The notes: a model not told the origin generated them from the letters alone. Positions 23,001-33,835 are shown, counted from the first letter of the stretch. The stretch: DNA of 64,000 bases from Onchidella celtica (GCA_963931925.1 OZ007576.1:11947582-12011581), one strand, 5' to 3'. A program made the numbers and translations.

Positions 23001-23447
23001 AACAAAGAAAAGACTGTTATGAGAGACACTGTGATTAAGCGTAGTCATTTCCTCACAGACCAACAATCACATACAGACGTTTTCCAGCAAACACACACGA
23101 GACCTGATATCACCATCATAAACCACCAACAGAAAAAAGCAAAACTTGTTGAAATATCAGTTCCATTTGATGCACACATAAACACATGTTACCAAGAAAA
23201 ATTCAACAAGTATTTCCCATTGTCTCTTGACATCAATAATACAGGATATCAGTGTGAGGTTATTGTGTTGATCGTGGGAACTTTGGGCATTGTGCATCAG
23301 AAATTTAAAATTGGGCTACTGAAGTTGGATGTAAGCAGAACAGAGGCAAACTTTCTAAGCAGCTACTGTAGCTTAAGCGCCATCATTGGATCATACCAGG
23401 CATGGAAGCAGCGATGTAAACATCATTTCAAAGCTATTGATTTTTAA
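20076..23447 (+). CDS. LINE polyprotein: reverse transcriptase plus restriction-like endonuclease
   Basis: 1123 residues from ATG 20076; an upstream extension from 19983 only translates the microsatellite. The N-terminus (MADGPAGLLSLCVLFV) is hydrophobic and lacks an obvious zinc finger. RT motifs: SPGADGVTYD near 323, SFIDIKDAFGS near 453, EKGVIQGCPWS near 510, GYVDDV near 552 (YVDD where non-LTR elements usually have YADD), then LGHDI. A CX2CX8HX4C knuckle lies near 931, and the endonuclease core RPDITII with VEIS and KFNKYFPL runs from about 1007. In this class the endonuclease nicks the target and the RT primes from the nick. No stop or frameshift, so it could be active. All catalytic blocks are present. 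Confidence 0.9.
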   Translation: MADGPAGLLSLCVLFVIMDHISVVAAVDNAAEVGRKVGLVTRLKMSFKEALKSGKIRMENIRYAGDTNNNNKDGGHSFSDEALLDPSSWEPFLGHPEKWDEFIDQEKAFRKSISTKPITIKPRYTHEDPSKWWRVIRLLCSVFLRDNVYVETRPDGQPFSIQFLRYVIRILSKFPLTIPETLDSAPDHLQDESTTLHSKIKYMLSSVKSEIQPFFRRGTPSHCAGTEESIVEKGELINLWQYKQREAIEIIKNDGKRKHSSACNIDIDEIEQHFKTHCQAPPDTSQTPPWIGLSTPSPQWDLPIDPITEEEVSTTIKNLPRKKSPGADGVTYDTVKQQSRKLIPVLTRMFNTCLENRRVPPEWKHGIITLVQKKNGNPDNIDDWRPISLLQTSYKLFMKIIESRLMKWIVATGRLSTRQKGLIPRNGLQEHVYCLKSTITNFLHSSSQMFISFIDIKDAFGSLNHAFMLNQLQEAQYPQAVVDITKDIYEGSTFQVKAKGGITRIIHREKGVIQGCPWSIIAFEQGIDKWLRWINSDYESDGITASNLTPVQGYVDDVCCCATSANEMATMIDKTHNFMQMAQMEVKHRKCAVLHGHRTGNNWNKKSTTGNRQFSIQNAPIPMYHKVKEYTYLGHDINITNTSGQQQVNSIISDFDKTIDQIDKSVLPTSAKLSAVNVMCMSKLTFYFPNLHFTEANLKHLEDKIVWSARTWLGLNSSSTRAFFFTPRSMGGIGLLNPHVLYYAKHMSFYLSLLNNDDPYVKETARRSLKLHMSKRKAEETSNDHPNFAGYAIDCKGNVNKNSKVNWTKSDWIILHEMCYRENIGLLQQGHDFIMQIQADEETTLSFRSAEAFYMAYKTLKVRAFHEDLVSKSSQGRIVREATKADYKHSAAALTNHKINDKLRSFVCRGRLQLLECESLLSIYYTQTYTKSCKICNHPTETASHVLSGCTKQQKIYQSRHNRIVDIIHAKIAWFNKEKTVMRDTVIKRSHFLTDQQSHTDVFQQTHTRPDITIINHQQKKAKLVEISVPFDAHINTCYQEKFNKYFPLSLDINNTGYQCEVIVLIVGTLGIVHQKFKIGLLKLDVSRTEANFLSSYCSLSAIIGSYQAWKQRCKHHFKAIDF

Positions 23448-23639
23448 CACCTTACTGAACAAGCCCTACTGTGCAACTCTTGAGTTCCCATCTTTCACAG
23501 ACAGCCTTCCATCTACTCCTAGCCTATCACAGCCACAATTTCCACACAGATGCAATGTTTATTTATATTGTATCAGTACATGCAATTGTAATGTATTTCA
23601 GTGGAAATAAAGACCCTATATATGTATGTATGTGTTAAC

Positions 23640-24280
23640 TCTATAACAAACAAAATTAAAGGAAGCAGCATCAACAATAAAATTGTCCTTATGGATACGC
23701 CACTCACGCCAGCAATTTTTCAGTCTAGTGACACATCCTTCAACCACTCACAAAACAGACGGATATCACAGACATAGACCCAGTTAAAAAGACAGTAAAA
23801 CTTGTTGAAATATCCATTCCATTCGATGCCTTCATTGACAGGTGCTATCAGTCGAAATTTGATAAATACTATCACTTGTGTCTGGAAATTAATTCACTAG
23901 GATATCATTGTGAAATAATTCTTTTGACCTTTGGTTCATTAGGTCACGTCCACAAGAGGGTAAAAAGTGCTCTATGTAAACTTGGCCCCAGTAACACCGA
24001 AGCGAAATTTATAGCAAAATACTGCAGTGTTAGCAGTGGTATAGGCTCTGTTAATGTATGGAAGCTGAGAGCAAGAAAGTACGACAGAGGTAGTTTAGCA
24101 TAAAGTGAAATAATATTGTATCAACTCTAATATTTTACCAGAGAAGAAGGTTTGGAGTGCAAGAATGAAAGGGACCATAGCATGTATTTCCGCTTCTGTA
24201 CAATGTGAAATATTGTTTTTCCAATAAGATATTGTACGGGTACATTTGACATGTATTTAATGGAAATAAACAAATTTGAT
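23640..24280 (+). mobile_element. RLE-type LINE, 5'-truncated third copy
   Basis: Only the 3' part remains. From 23788 the translation resembles the endonuclease end of the other two: VEISIPFDAFIDRCYQ, then KFDKYYHLCLEIN and LLTFGSLGHVHK, ending RGSLA at 24103. The 3' end is GGAAATAAACAAATTTGAT, running directly into (ATCT)n. It is divergent from both neighbours, so a third family member shares the same landing site. The true 5' breakpoint is uncertain, near 23630-23700. Confidence 0.8.
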
Positions 24281-24523
<243 letters not shown>

Positions 24524-24864
24524 AGCAAAGTGCTTCCTTAGGATGTGCATTAAATCTGTCCAATTACATGCCGCGCATTCGTGGGGTTGGGGATTGGGGG
24601 GCTTATTCTGTGAAAACATGACCAGGGAAAGACAAAGAAACTGAACAAAACTGGAAGACACAGTCTAAGGCAATACTTTTGATACAGTGATCTAAGAAAT
24701 ATTAAACCGAGAACACGTTAATGAACGAACATTAAATTTAAACTGTACTTCAAAGTGAACAGAAATCATGGTAATTATTGAAAAGCTTTCTCAATAAGAT
24801 GAAATGACATTTCGATTTGAAAACGACATTTAAAATGATACTAATTCGGGATTAAATCCTACAT
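24524..24864. other. Non-coding spacer shared with copy B
   Basis: Matches 53470-53840. No gene seen. It ends at the Gypsy insertion site. Confidence 0.7.
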
Positions 24865-24869
24865 ATTTC
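24865..24869. repeat. Target-site duplication, left (ATTTC)
   Basis: ATTTC directly precedes the left LTR and is repeated at 33831-33835 directly after the right LTR, as expected for a 5-bp integrase stagger. Confidence 0.95.
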
Positions 24870-26103
24870 TGTCGCGATGTGGGTTACATGGGGATATTTC
24901 GACTGACACTCTTTCGAGGTCCGCTCCCACAATCGACGAACACACAAAAATAAATACTTGCACTCTAGAAACTAAATAAATCAATTGCTTTCAATTTTAG
25001 CAGAACTGTAGAGCAGTTTAATTACAGGAATTAATGTAACAAATATAATTATAAATATATATATCAATTCAAAGGCAACTGAATCTAACTAATGGAACTA
25101 CAGCTTTTATAAAGACTAACGAATTCAATCTAACTACTTGCAGGTCATATGATTTATATGGCAAATAGAATCCGCGCACGTGGCGACAGATTTAACAGTT
25201 TAAATTCTATTAATTCAATGAGACATGTTATGATGTGGACATTTCCTCTAGACACGCCATGGAGAATGCTTGTACAACCATGCGTTGTCTGGCGGTAGCT
25301 CTGAAACTGTCTTCAAAAGTAAGTAGAACGGTTCACTTTCATCATTACAAATTAGTATAGACTCTCACCATGCGGCCCTCACTGGGAGTGAGAGCGCTGG
25401 ATGTAAACGCTGTGGGTTTATATCAAACCAAGTAGCTTAGGCTCTGGAGCTTTAAATCAGGCCCCTCACAATGGACTGCTCAACTGCGTCTCCATGTCCC
25501 TCATCTGGCTGAGGACTATCGCCGTCCACCTCGTAAATGGATTTTCTACATGTGGCCCAGAACTAAGTTCTGTATGGCCTTAAATACTGGACTGCATCTG
25601 CAGCTTACCGTCTAATTCCTGGATTGTGATTGGTGCAACCACTTCTAGCTCAGCTGCTGAACTGAGTTATTTTAAGTAAACAGCCCTACGCAACGACCTT
25701 GGGTCGACATCAAAGGTCGAATTACTTCAATACAATATAATATAAATTTTATAGCAATAAATTCTTAACATGTTCAAAACCCCGAGCTTTTACTCTGGAT
25801 CACGGTTTTTCTGTACGTCAACAGACGTCTCAATAACATTTAATTCCTACTCACCCCTTCCCTCTTTACTAACCCTAGTTCAAAACACGAGATACAACAA
25901 GTGCTCAGTCATGCACACCTACGCTGTCCCTCTATCCTTCCCCACCTTCTGTCTATCTATCAGGGAAAAAACTGTTCAAAACACATTGTTTACGAGACCA
26001 GCTCAAGGCCAAGTTATGCTGGCTCGTACAATAATCACGTTTCTAAAAATTACTTACTGCTCTCGCAAAAACCTACTCCCATGAATTAAATCCGGTCTTG
26101 ACA
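24870..26103 (-). repeat. 3' LTR of the Gypsy element
   Basis: 1234 bp, begins TGTCGCGATGTGGG and ends CCGGTCTTGACA on the plus strand. No difference from the partner LTR was seen by eye. Small open frames inside are duplicated with the LTR and are not genes. Confidence 0.95.
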
Positions 26104-26120
26104 CATCCCCCACCCCAGTG
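26104..26120 (-). other. Polypurine tract of the Gypsy element
   Basis: On the minus strand a G-rich purine run (GGGGTGGGGGATG) sits directly before the 3' LTR, the expected position of the plus-strand primer. Confidence 0.7.
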
Positions 26121-26702
26121 AAAACTTAGGGTTTGAACGACACAATGTGTACTAAAGTCATTAAGTCAGAATACATTTGGAAGCCATATGGAAAAACTAT
26201 AGCGTTAACTGAAAGTCATGAAAAAAATTGTTGAGAACGTGCATTCTGAAGGACATATGCGACGTTCTATAATATATGTGGTAATTGTGTATAGTGTAAT
26301 ATATGTAATGTAACAATATCGTTACAATTAAAGTGATAACCTATTTCACAAAGACATACTGTAAAGACTTAAAATATTGAGCATCTAGCTCATAGCTTCA
26401 CTGAGCGTAATTATGACATATATAACATGTACAAACAATGGTTAATCTAACGTAATGGTATCCTGGCAGCAGTAGGTCTGGTCCCTTGGTTTGCCATTTC
26501 CTCATCTCATTGACCCGCAGACAAAGGCATCAAGGTTGTCTGGAACTCAGGTCTTGGTCAGAATGGACGCTAGTGGATAAAGGAATCACATAAATTTTGA
26601 GAAAGTATGCCCATAACTTGGACAAATAATGTGAAACCATCCACGGTCTCCGAATAAGGTGAAAAATGCTCAACCTCAATGTTTACAGACTATATAATGA
26701 TA
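26121..26702. other. 3' untranslated region of the Gypsy element
   Basis: Internal sequence between the pol stop and the polypurine tract. No additional frame such as an envelope is apparent. Confidence 0.7.
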
Positions 26703-29700
26703 CTAAATTAACCGGGACAACACATCGGCTTGTAGATTATCATTCCCAGGTATAGCTCTAATGGTAAATTTGTATTCCTGGAGCGCAAGGCTCCATCGGG
26801 TAAGTCGCGCATTTCTCGCTCTGTTCGACTTGAGGAATAGTAATGGACGATGATCCGTTTCAATTATAAATTCGGACATTAATAAGTATCGAGAAAATGC
26901 ATCGACCGCGTAAACAATCGCGAGACACTCACGTTCGATAATCGCATATCGAGTCTCTCTATCAAGTAGCTTCCGGCTTGCGTAAAAGCACGGACGTAAG
27001 GAACCTTCATGCTCTTGGAGCAACACGGCGCCGATACCTTTATCCGACGCATCTGTACGGACGACGAAGGTCTGGCGAATATCTGGTAAAACAAGCAGGG
27101 GGAAAGTAGAAAATAAATTCTGAATAGTCTGAAGGGCATCAGCGCACTGAGGCGTCCAGACGACTTTATTTGGAAAATTCTTCCTCGTTAGATCAGATAA
27201 CGGGGCTGAAAGGGAAGAAAAGTTTGGTATGAACTTCCTGTAGTAATTCAAAAGTCCCAACAAGCTACGGACTTGTTTTTTAGTTTTAGGGGGTTGAAGT
27301 TTCAAAATAGTGGATATTTTGCGATTGTCTGGAGTCTGAACCCCGCGGGTTATGGTATGACCCAAGAAGTTTATGTGGGAATAGCCCAAGAAGACCTTAC
27401 TGGGCCTCGCGGTAAGGCCAGCTCGGCGAAGAGTGGCAAAGACTTCACGAAGGGCCATCAAGTGGCCAGCCCAATCGGTCTGAAAAATACATATATCATC
27501 GAAGTAGGATAACACGCAGCGCAGTTCATTTAATAAGATGTTCATCATGCGCGCGAAAGTTGCTGGTGCAGTAACCAGTCCAAAAGGCATATATTTCCAT
27601 TGCATTAAACCCAAAGGGGTTTGAAAGGCTGTATACTGTTTACTATCCTCTTCGAGAGGAATCTGCCAATATCCTTTGGATAAGTCTATTTTAGAGAAGA
27701 TAGTGGCGTTAGATAACCGCGCGAAAAGGTCCTCCTGATTGGGAATGGGTTCCGCATCATAGATGGTAATAGCATTGAGCTTTCTATAGTCAATGCAGAA
27801 GCGCACGGTATCGTCTTTCTTCTTGACTAACACAATGGGCGAGCAATAAGGGCTTGTAGACCGCTCTATTACGCCTAATTGTAACATTGCACGTACCTCG
27901 GTGATTATTGTTTCGTGAGCGTGCAGCGGGTACGGGTACGGTTTTACAAAAACAGGCACGTCTGTCTGGAGACGGATTACATGTTGGACTAAAAACGTAC
28001 AACCGGGCAGGTCAGTGAACACTGTCGCAAATTCTTGGAGCAGGTCCGTAAGGTCCTGTTTTTGAGACGGCGTAAGCTCATCACTGATATTAATATCACT
28101 GATGCTCTCGGAGGCTTGTAATATGGGCAAGGATCTGTCGATACTTAACGGGTCCTCGTCGTCGACAGTAACTAAAGCCGCGTTGGCCCTTGCGATGACA
28201 TGAACGGAGTCGCCTCGACGACGATCATCGCTAGGCAGGTACTTTTTGAGCATATTAATATGGAATACTTTTTGCTGCCCGCGGATGTCTATCAAGTAAT
28301 TGACTCTGGAGAGTCTCTTTTGGACTCTATATGGTCCCTTCCACGTTAGAAGGAGTTTATTTTGCGTTTGAGGCAAAAGTACAAGTGTCAGATCTCCGAC
28401 GGTTAAGGCGCGCATTTGGGCGCCCTGATCGCGATAAAATTTTGAAGAACTCGCTCTAGCGCATGCAAATTGCAGAGCGGTTTTGCATGCATTAATAATT
28501 CGTTGTCGGAGATCGACAACATATTGATACGCGGAGCGCGTATCATAATCATCGGTTTCCGAACCGGTGAACAATTGACTAAGAATGGCCATCGGGCCAC
28601 GTGGTTTACGTCCGTATAATAGTTCAAATGGGGAGAAACCCGTGGACGCGTGCGGGAGTTCCCTATAGGCGAAAAGAATAGCGGGGAGCTGACGGTCCCA
28701 GTCTCCTGGTCTATCGGCAGATACGCGGGCTAACATTGCCTTCATGCTCGCGTTCCACCGCTCGCAACAACCGTTTGATTGCGGATGATAGGGGGACGTT
28801 AATTTCTGCCTAATGCCCGCTAACTCCAGCACCTTTTTGTATAGTTCAGAGGTGAATTGTGGACCTCTGTCGGAAAGAATCTCGCCGGGAAATCCGACTC
28901 GCGAGAAAATAGTCATAAGCGCTTCAGCGATATGGTCAGCCGTAATGTCTTTCAAGGGAATAGCCTCAGGCCAGCGCGTCGCGTAGTCAATGACCGAAAG
29001 AATAAAACGGTGGCCCCTATCTGATTTAGTAAGAGGGCCCACCAAGTCAATCGCGACCCGCTGAAATGGGATTGAGACTGGAGGCATTTCCTGTAGGGGC
29101 GCGCGCGATGCCTTACCTTTGGGTGTACGTTTTTGACACACATCGCAGCGCGCCACAAAACGGTTGACGTCCGCGTATACTCCAGGCCAAAAAAAATGTG
29201 CCAATATTCGTGACTTGGTTCTGGCTGAACCTTGGTGGCCTGAAAAGGAAGTGTCGTGCGCGAGACGCAAAATATCACGACGGAACGACTTAGGAACTAC
29301 CAGCTGTTCGACGGCGTCGCGTTTATTTCTGAAATTTCTATAAAGTAATTTATTCTTAATAAGGAATGGAGAGGCATTTCCATTCTGAGGTTGAACCCTC
29401 GCAAACAGCGGTTGAAGTGAAGAGTCGTTTTGTTGTTCTCTGTAAAAAATGGAAGGCGTGACATTGAAATCAAAAACGGGGGTCGCTAAATTACTATCCG
29501 GTGGACGCTTTGACTGTTGTCGGGTGATTACACACGCAACTTCTTCTGTCCAGATGTTCAAGTCGCCGTCAGGTGTATCGTTCACCTGTGGTAAGTTACC
29601 AATTATTAAATCGGCAACCGGATTCGGTAAAACACACGCCGTTACGACACCGGTAATAAATGGCGTGGCGACGTAGACCTCCGCGAGTCGGAAACGCTCG

Positions 29701-31217
29701 ACGGAGCCCCCAAAAGTAATACATGTTGCCTGTTGTTCAATAAGTTGGGTCGGTCGAACCAAAGACTCCCGGACACCTATGGTGGTGCATCCTGTATCCC
29801 GTAACACGGACGCGGGTATGGCATTTACATGACCTTTATATAATGTCAATGACCCGTGCTGATGAAGGGCCGACATCACCGGGACGGCGCCCGTCATGGG
29901 CGACGTGAGTTCGACGGGGCTGACATTCTGTGCAGCCGGAACTACGACAGTGCAAGCATTCGCAGCCTCGAATTTTACTTTACAATCCTTTGATATATGC
30001 CCAGGTCTATTGCACCGATAGCACCTGATAATATTCACGTTACGTTGGGGTGGCATTGGAGGCGCGTTATATGGAGTAGTAAAATATGCCCAAGGAGGTG
30101 GGCATGGTGGGCCTTGATACTGGAAGCCCTTGTAATTATCCCGACGCGATGGACCAGAAAAATTTTGCGCTTGTGGTCCAGTGGGTGGTCCAGCACGTCG
30201 CGGAAAACCGCGCGATCGATTCGGTGGCGGTTGGGAGTATGCCCTCGGAGACGGTGTCTGGCGATTAGTAGGACGGGAATTTCTACTTCCCGCAGGTGGA
30301 GCACCACTGACTCCGGCATAAAAGGGTTCGCTTGTTTTTGGTTTCGCCAGCGAACGATTGGGATGGGCAGAAGCGTACTGCTCCGCCAACGACGTGGTTT
30401 CTATTAATGTTTTCGGTGCCCACTCTTTAAGGTGGGACACCAGATCAGGGTGACACGCGTTATAAATTTGGTCCTTTAATATTAGCTCGTACAGCCCTTG
30501 AAAGCTACCGTCAGCGATGCCGGCTAACTGAATCCAGCGGTCGAGGTAGTGCTTTAATCGATCAACGTACGTAGAGAAGTTTTCGGATGGGTCCGGTTTA
30601 CACGTCCGGAATCGTTGGTGAAACCCGTCCTCTGTATGTTGAAATCTTTTGAGAAGAGCCTTTTTAAGGACATCATAGTTTTTAGAATCTTCAATATTGA
30701 GGCCATGAAATACCTCAAGCGCACGACCAGTCAATAAATTTGCAAGGCACGAAGTCCATTCCGTGCGGTCCCAACCGGCGGCTACAGCGTGGAGCTCAAA
30801 GCGATGGATGTAAGAATCGATGTGGTCGATCTTATCATTGTAGGTCGGTAGCTTCGGCTTAGTTTTAACATTATTCGCGGATGCTAGAGGAGCCGCGGTG
30901 GGCTGGATGGCCTGCAATTCTAGTTTCTTTAGAAAAATTTCATGCTCTCTTTGAGCCGCGTTCTCAGCTCTTTCTCGTTCTTCTTTTTCTCTTTCTCGTT
31001 CTTCTTTTTCTCTTTCTCGTTCTTCTTTTTCTCTTTCGTGTCGTTCTTTTTCTCTTTCTCGTTCGCGTTCCTCGGCCTTCTCGGCTCGTTCTGCGGCGCG
31101 CTCCTCTCGAGCCAGCTCTTGGTCTTCCTTTTGTTTCCTTTCGCACCAAGCGGGTAGCTGATCATCGGGGACGCCCAACAGCTTCGCCGCGTTAATATAG
31201 GCAGAGTAATCAGTCAT
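26703..31217 (-). CDS. Gag-Pol polyprotein of the Gypsy element
   Basis: 1504 residues in one frame. Order of parts: Arg/Glu-rich coiled coil about 25-100; retrotransposon Gag core about 118-300; zinc knuckle CX2CX4HX4C (CYRCNRPGHISKDC) near 399; aspartic protease DTG near 474; integrase with an HHCC zinc finger about 650-697 and DDE core (AIDLVGPL, LSDRGPQF, NGCCERW) about 722-815, followed by a GPY-type module near 945; reverse transcriptase with YFDD near 1237; RNase H with RTDASDKG near 1386 and ETDHRPL near 1452. Gag and Pol are fused without a visible recoding site. Integrase lying before RT is the distinguishing feature. Confidence 0.95.
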   Translation of the reverse strand: MTDYSAYINAAKLLGVPDDQLPAWCERKQKEDQELAREERAAERAEKAEEREREREKERHEREKEEREREKEEREREKEERERAENAAQREHEIFLKKLELQAIQPTAAPLASANNVKTKPKLPTYNDKIDHIDSYIHRFELHAVAAGWDRTEWTSCLANLLTGRALEVFHGLNIEDSKNYDVLKKALLKRFQHTEDGFHQRFRTCKPDPSENFSTYVDRLKHYLDRWIQLAGIADGSFQGLYELILKDQIYNACHPDLVSHLKEWAPKTLIETTSLAEQYASAHPNRSLAKPKTSEPFYAGVSGAPPAGSRNSRPTNRQTPSPRAYSQPPPNRSRGFPRRAGPPTGPQAQNFSGPSRRDNYKGFQYQGPPCPPPWAYFTTPYNAPPMPPQRNVNIIRCYRCNRPGHISKDCKVKFEAANACTVVVPAAQNVSPVELTSPMTGAVPVMSALHQHGSLTLYKGHVNAIPASVLRDTGCTTIGVRESLVRPTQLIEQQATCITFGGSVERFRLAEVYVATPFITGVVTACVLPNPVADLIIGNLPQVNDTPDGDLNIWTEEVACVITRQQSKRPPDSNLATPVFDFNVTPSIFYREQQNDSSLQPLFARVQPQNGNASPFLIKNKLLYRNFRNKRDAVEQLVVPKSFRRDILRLAHDTSFSGHQGSARTKSRILAHFFWPGVYADVNRFVARCDVCQKRTPKGKASRAPLQEMPPVSIPFQRVAIDLVGPLTKSDRGHRFILSVIDYATRWPEAIPLKDITADHIAEALMTIFSRVGFPGEILSDRGPQFTSELYKKVLELAGIRQKLTSPYHPQSNGCCERWNASMKAMLARVSADRPGDWDRQLPAILFAYRELPHASTGFSPFELLYGRKPRGPMAILSQLFTGSETDDYDTRSAYQYVVDLRQRIINACKTALQFACARASSSKFYRDQGAQMRALTVGDLTLVLLPQTQNKLLLTWKGPYRVQKRLSRVNYLIDIRGQQKVFHINMLKKYLPSDDRRRGDSVHVIARANAALVTVDDEDPLSIDRSLPILQASESISDINISDELTPSQKQDLTDLLQEFATVFTDLPGCTFLVQHVIRLQTDVPVFVKPYPYPLHAHETIITEVRAMLQLGVIERSTSPYCSPIVLVKKKDDTVRFCIDYRKLNAITIYDAEPIPNQEDLFARLSNATIFSKIDLSKGYWQIPLEEDSKQYTAFQTPLGLMQWKYMPFGLVTAPATFARMMNILLNELRCVLSYFDDICIFQTDWAGHLMALREVFATLRRAGLTARPSKVFLGYSHINFLGHTITRGVQTPDNRKISTILKLQPPKTKKQVRSLLGLLNYYRKFIPNFSSLSAPLSDLTRKNFPNKVVWTPQCADALQTIQNLFSTFPLLVLPDIRQTFVVRTDASDKGIGAVLLQEHEGSLRPCFYASRKLLDRETRYAIIERECLAIVYAVDAFSRYLLMSEFIIETDHRPLLFLKSNRARNARLTRWSLALQEYKFTIRAIPGNDNLQADVLSRLI

Positions 31218-32576
31218 TATGGTTAAGACTCCGAATAAGTCTCTATATGAGATCTAGTATTGATAAAGGTCAGGTATCCGGATCCTTCACGCGATAACCT
31301 GCGTACAGTGAACTATGTTAGCACTGTATTCTTTACGATTATCCGATTAAAATAACAATCTTAATTATTAACCTGAAGTTATCAATTATCCCTGAGGCCA
31401 ATTGACCTCGTCGGGTGGCCGCTACTAAGAACGACGAATTACCAACACTGTTCCTTCGTTATACAACTTGCAGTGTCCTTACTGTTATCACTGCGTAACT
31501 AATGTTTATGACGTATAAATCAACGACAATTTTATTTCGTTGATTAAAATTACAGCTATCTTTATATAGCTATCGTATATTTTAAATTCCGAGGTAAATT
31601 CTATTACCTGAAGTTCTTTTTAAGAACTACTATTTCAGTACTTAGTTACTGAAGATTCAAGGCAGGTGCACAACTGCGCTTGAATGGGGAATCTCTATTC
31701 CCAACAATATATTTAACTTCCGGCCTATGAGCCTTACTCGTCACAACAACCAGAGAATATAATCAATGCGTCAACATTGACGCATGATTCACACAGGCAA
31801 TATATTTAAGAAAAGGAATGTATAATTACAATGTACGTAAGGTGTAATAAAAAAAACAACACGAAACTCGACGCTAGACTAACAAGAAAAGACGGACAAT
31901 AACAAACTCTACAGTCTGAACATATTTACAGATAGGATTAAGAAGAGGACAAGAGAGACGTCTTCCTAAAACAACGAGGAAGATAGAAACGCTACAATCT
32001 AAACAAAATGTACAGATCCCTATCAAAGTCTATTCTCACGAATGCGAATCCTCACTGTTTTAATCACCACTGGTTGTTGCGAGACCGCAGACGTTGTCGT
32101 CGAAACGGCAAAATCGGCGACCAAGCCACCACTTTGGCACAGAGGACACGCACACGTAAGAACGCCCTCGCCACCGCCCGTGGGTTCCTAAACACAGAGA
32201 AAAAGTAAAATGAGCCTGTAAAACAGAAGGAGGAACACTCAACTCCTTAACGCAGACGATATTAAGGATGGAATCACTTAACTCAAGGAACTGGTGGAGA
32301 TTCCTTTAGCCCTTGCGTACACCACAGTCAGTCTTTTGTCTTTCACCGTTCAGTTATGTTGAAGTCTCCTTGGCCTCGATCCTCGGGTCAATGGGAGAGC
32401 CGGAAATATGTGGAACAAATAATGAAAGAAAGCAGTATACAAAACTAAATACAATGAAGTAATTAAAGTAGCTCAACGTGAAGACCACGTGAGCACTGAA
32501 ACTGAAAAAAAAACAAAAGTTAATCAAAGAGAAAAACGATATACTCTAATCTAAATAAACTATAAACTAAACAATG
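31218..32576. other. Leader region of the Gypsy element
   Basis: About 1.36 kb between the primer-binding site and the gag start, unusually long. No frame of note on either strand. It may hold packaging or translational signals, which I cannot identify. Confidence 0.6.
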
Positions 32577-32595
32577 GTGTGTAGTGTCCCCTCCA
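32577..32595 (-). other. Putative primer-binding site
   Basis: On the minus strand TGGAGGGGACACTACAC begins one base inside the 5' LTR. TGG is the expected complement of a tRNA CCA end. The tRNA was not identified. Confidence 0.55.
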
Positions 32596-32596
32596 G

Positions 32597-33830
32597 TGTC
32601 GCGATGTGGGTTACATGGGGATATTTCGACTGACACTCTTTCGAGGTCCGCTCCCACAATCGACGAACACACAAAAATAAATACTTGCACTCTAGAAACT
32701 AAATAAATCAATTGCTTTCAATTTTAGCAGAACTGTAGAGCAGTTTAATTACAGGAATTAATGTAACAAATATAATTATAAATATATATATCAATTCAAA
32801 GGCAACTGAATCTAACTAATGGAACTACAGCTTTTATAAAGACTAACGAATTCAATCTAACTACTTGCAGGTCATATGATTTATATGGCAAATAGAATCC
32901 GCGCACGTGGCGACAGATTTAACAGTTTAAATTCTATTAATTCAATGAGACATGTTATGATGTGGACATTTCCTCTAGACACGCCATGGAGAATGCTTGT
33001 ACAACCATGCGTTGTCTGGCGGTAGCTCTGAAACTGTCTTCAAAAGTAAGTAGAACGGTTCACTTTCATCATTACAAATTAGTATAGACTCTCACCATGC
33101 GGCCCTCACTGGGAGTGAGAGCGCTGGATGTAAACGCTGTGGGTTTATATCAAACCAAGTAGCTTAGGCTCTGGAGCTTTAAATCAGGCCCCTCACAATG
33201 GACTGCTCAACTGCGTCTCCATGTCCCTCATCTGGCTGAGGACTATCGCCGTCCACCTCGTAAATGGATTTTCTACATGTGGCCCAGAACTAAGTTCTGT
33301 ATGGCCTTAAATACTGGACTGCATCTGCAGCTTACCGTCTAATTCCTGGATTGTGATTGGTGCAACCACTTCTAGCTCAGCTGCTGAACTGAGTTATTTT
33401 AAGTAAACAGCCCTACGCAACGACCTTGGGTCGACATCAAAGGTCGAATTACTTCAATACAATATAATATAAATTTTATAGCAATAAATTCTTAACATGT
33501 TCAAAACCCCGAGCTTTTACTCTGGATCACGGTTTTTCTGTACGTCAACAGACGTCTCAATAACATTTAATTCCTACTCACCCCTTCCCTCTTTACTAAC
33601 CCTAGTTCAAAACACGAGATACAACAAGTGCTCAGTCATGCACACCTACGCTGTCCCTCTATCCTTCCCCACCTTCTGTCTATCTATCAGGGAAAAAACT
33701 GTTCAAAACACATTGTTTACGAGACCAGCTCAAGGCCAAGTTATGCTGGCTCGTACAATAATCACGTTTCTAAAAATTACTTACTGCTCTCGCAAAAACC
33801 TACTCCCATGAATTAAATCCGGTCTTGACA
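32597..33830 (-). repeat. 5' LTR of the Gypsy element
   Basis: 1234 bp, same length and, by eye, same sequence as 24870-26103. Contains the element's promoter by family knowledge; its start site was not located. Confidence 0.95.
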
Positions 33831-33835
33831 ATTTC
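33831..33835. repeat. Target-site duplication, right (ATTTC)
   Basis: Second copy of the ATTTC that flanks the left LTR. Confidence 0.95.

Larger units (their letters stand above)
20071..23620 (+). mobile_element. RLE-type LINE, second copy, coding region intact
   Basis: Full-length element of about 3.55 kb between (TATG)n runs. The 5' end is the TISU-like motif and the 3' end is GTGGAAATAAAGACCC followed by TATATATGTATGTATG. The AATAAA is at 23606-23611. There is no separate ORF1. The class is RT plus C-terminal restriction-like endonuclease (R2/R4/NeSL/HERO grade); the precise clade needs a tree. Confidence 0.88.
24870..33830 (-). mobile_element. Gypsy (Ty3-like) LTR retrotransposon, Gmr1-like gene order
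   Basis: An 8961-bp element in minus orientation, bounded by two 1234-bp LTRs beginning TGT and ending ACA, with a 5-bp target duplication. Parts in element order: 5' LTR (32597-33830), leader, single gag-pol frame (31217-26703), 3' untranslated part, 3' LTR (24870-26103). The LTRs look identical by eye and the coding region is open throughout, so it looks whole and very young. Copy B has the empty site near 53838. The order protease, integrase, reverse transcriptase, RNase H is unusual for Gypsy and matches the Gmr1 group. Confidence 0.95.

Noticed and set aside
25770-26084. 104-codon frame repeated at 33497-33811
   Set aside because: It lies inside both LTRs, on the strand opposite to the element, and is duplicated only because the LTRs are.
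30881-31195. Leu/Phe-rich plus-strand frames near 31 kb
   Set aside because: Antisense reading of the Arg/Glu-rich coiled coil of Gag.
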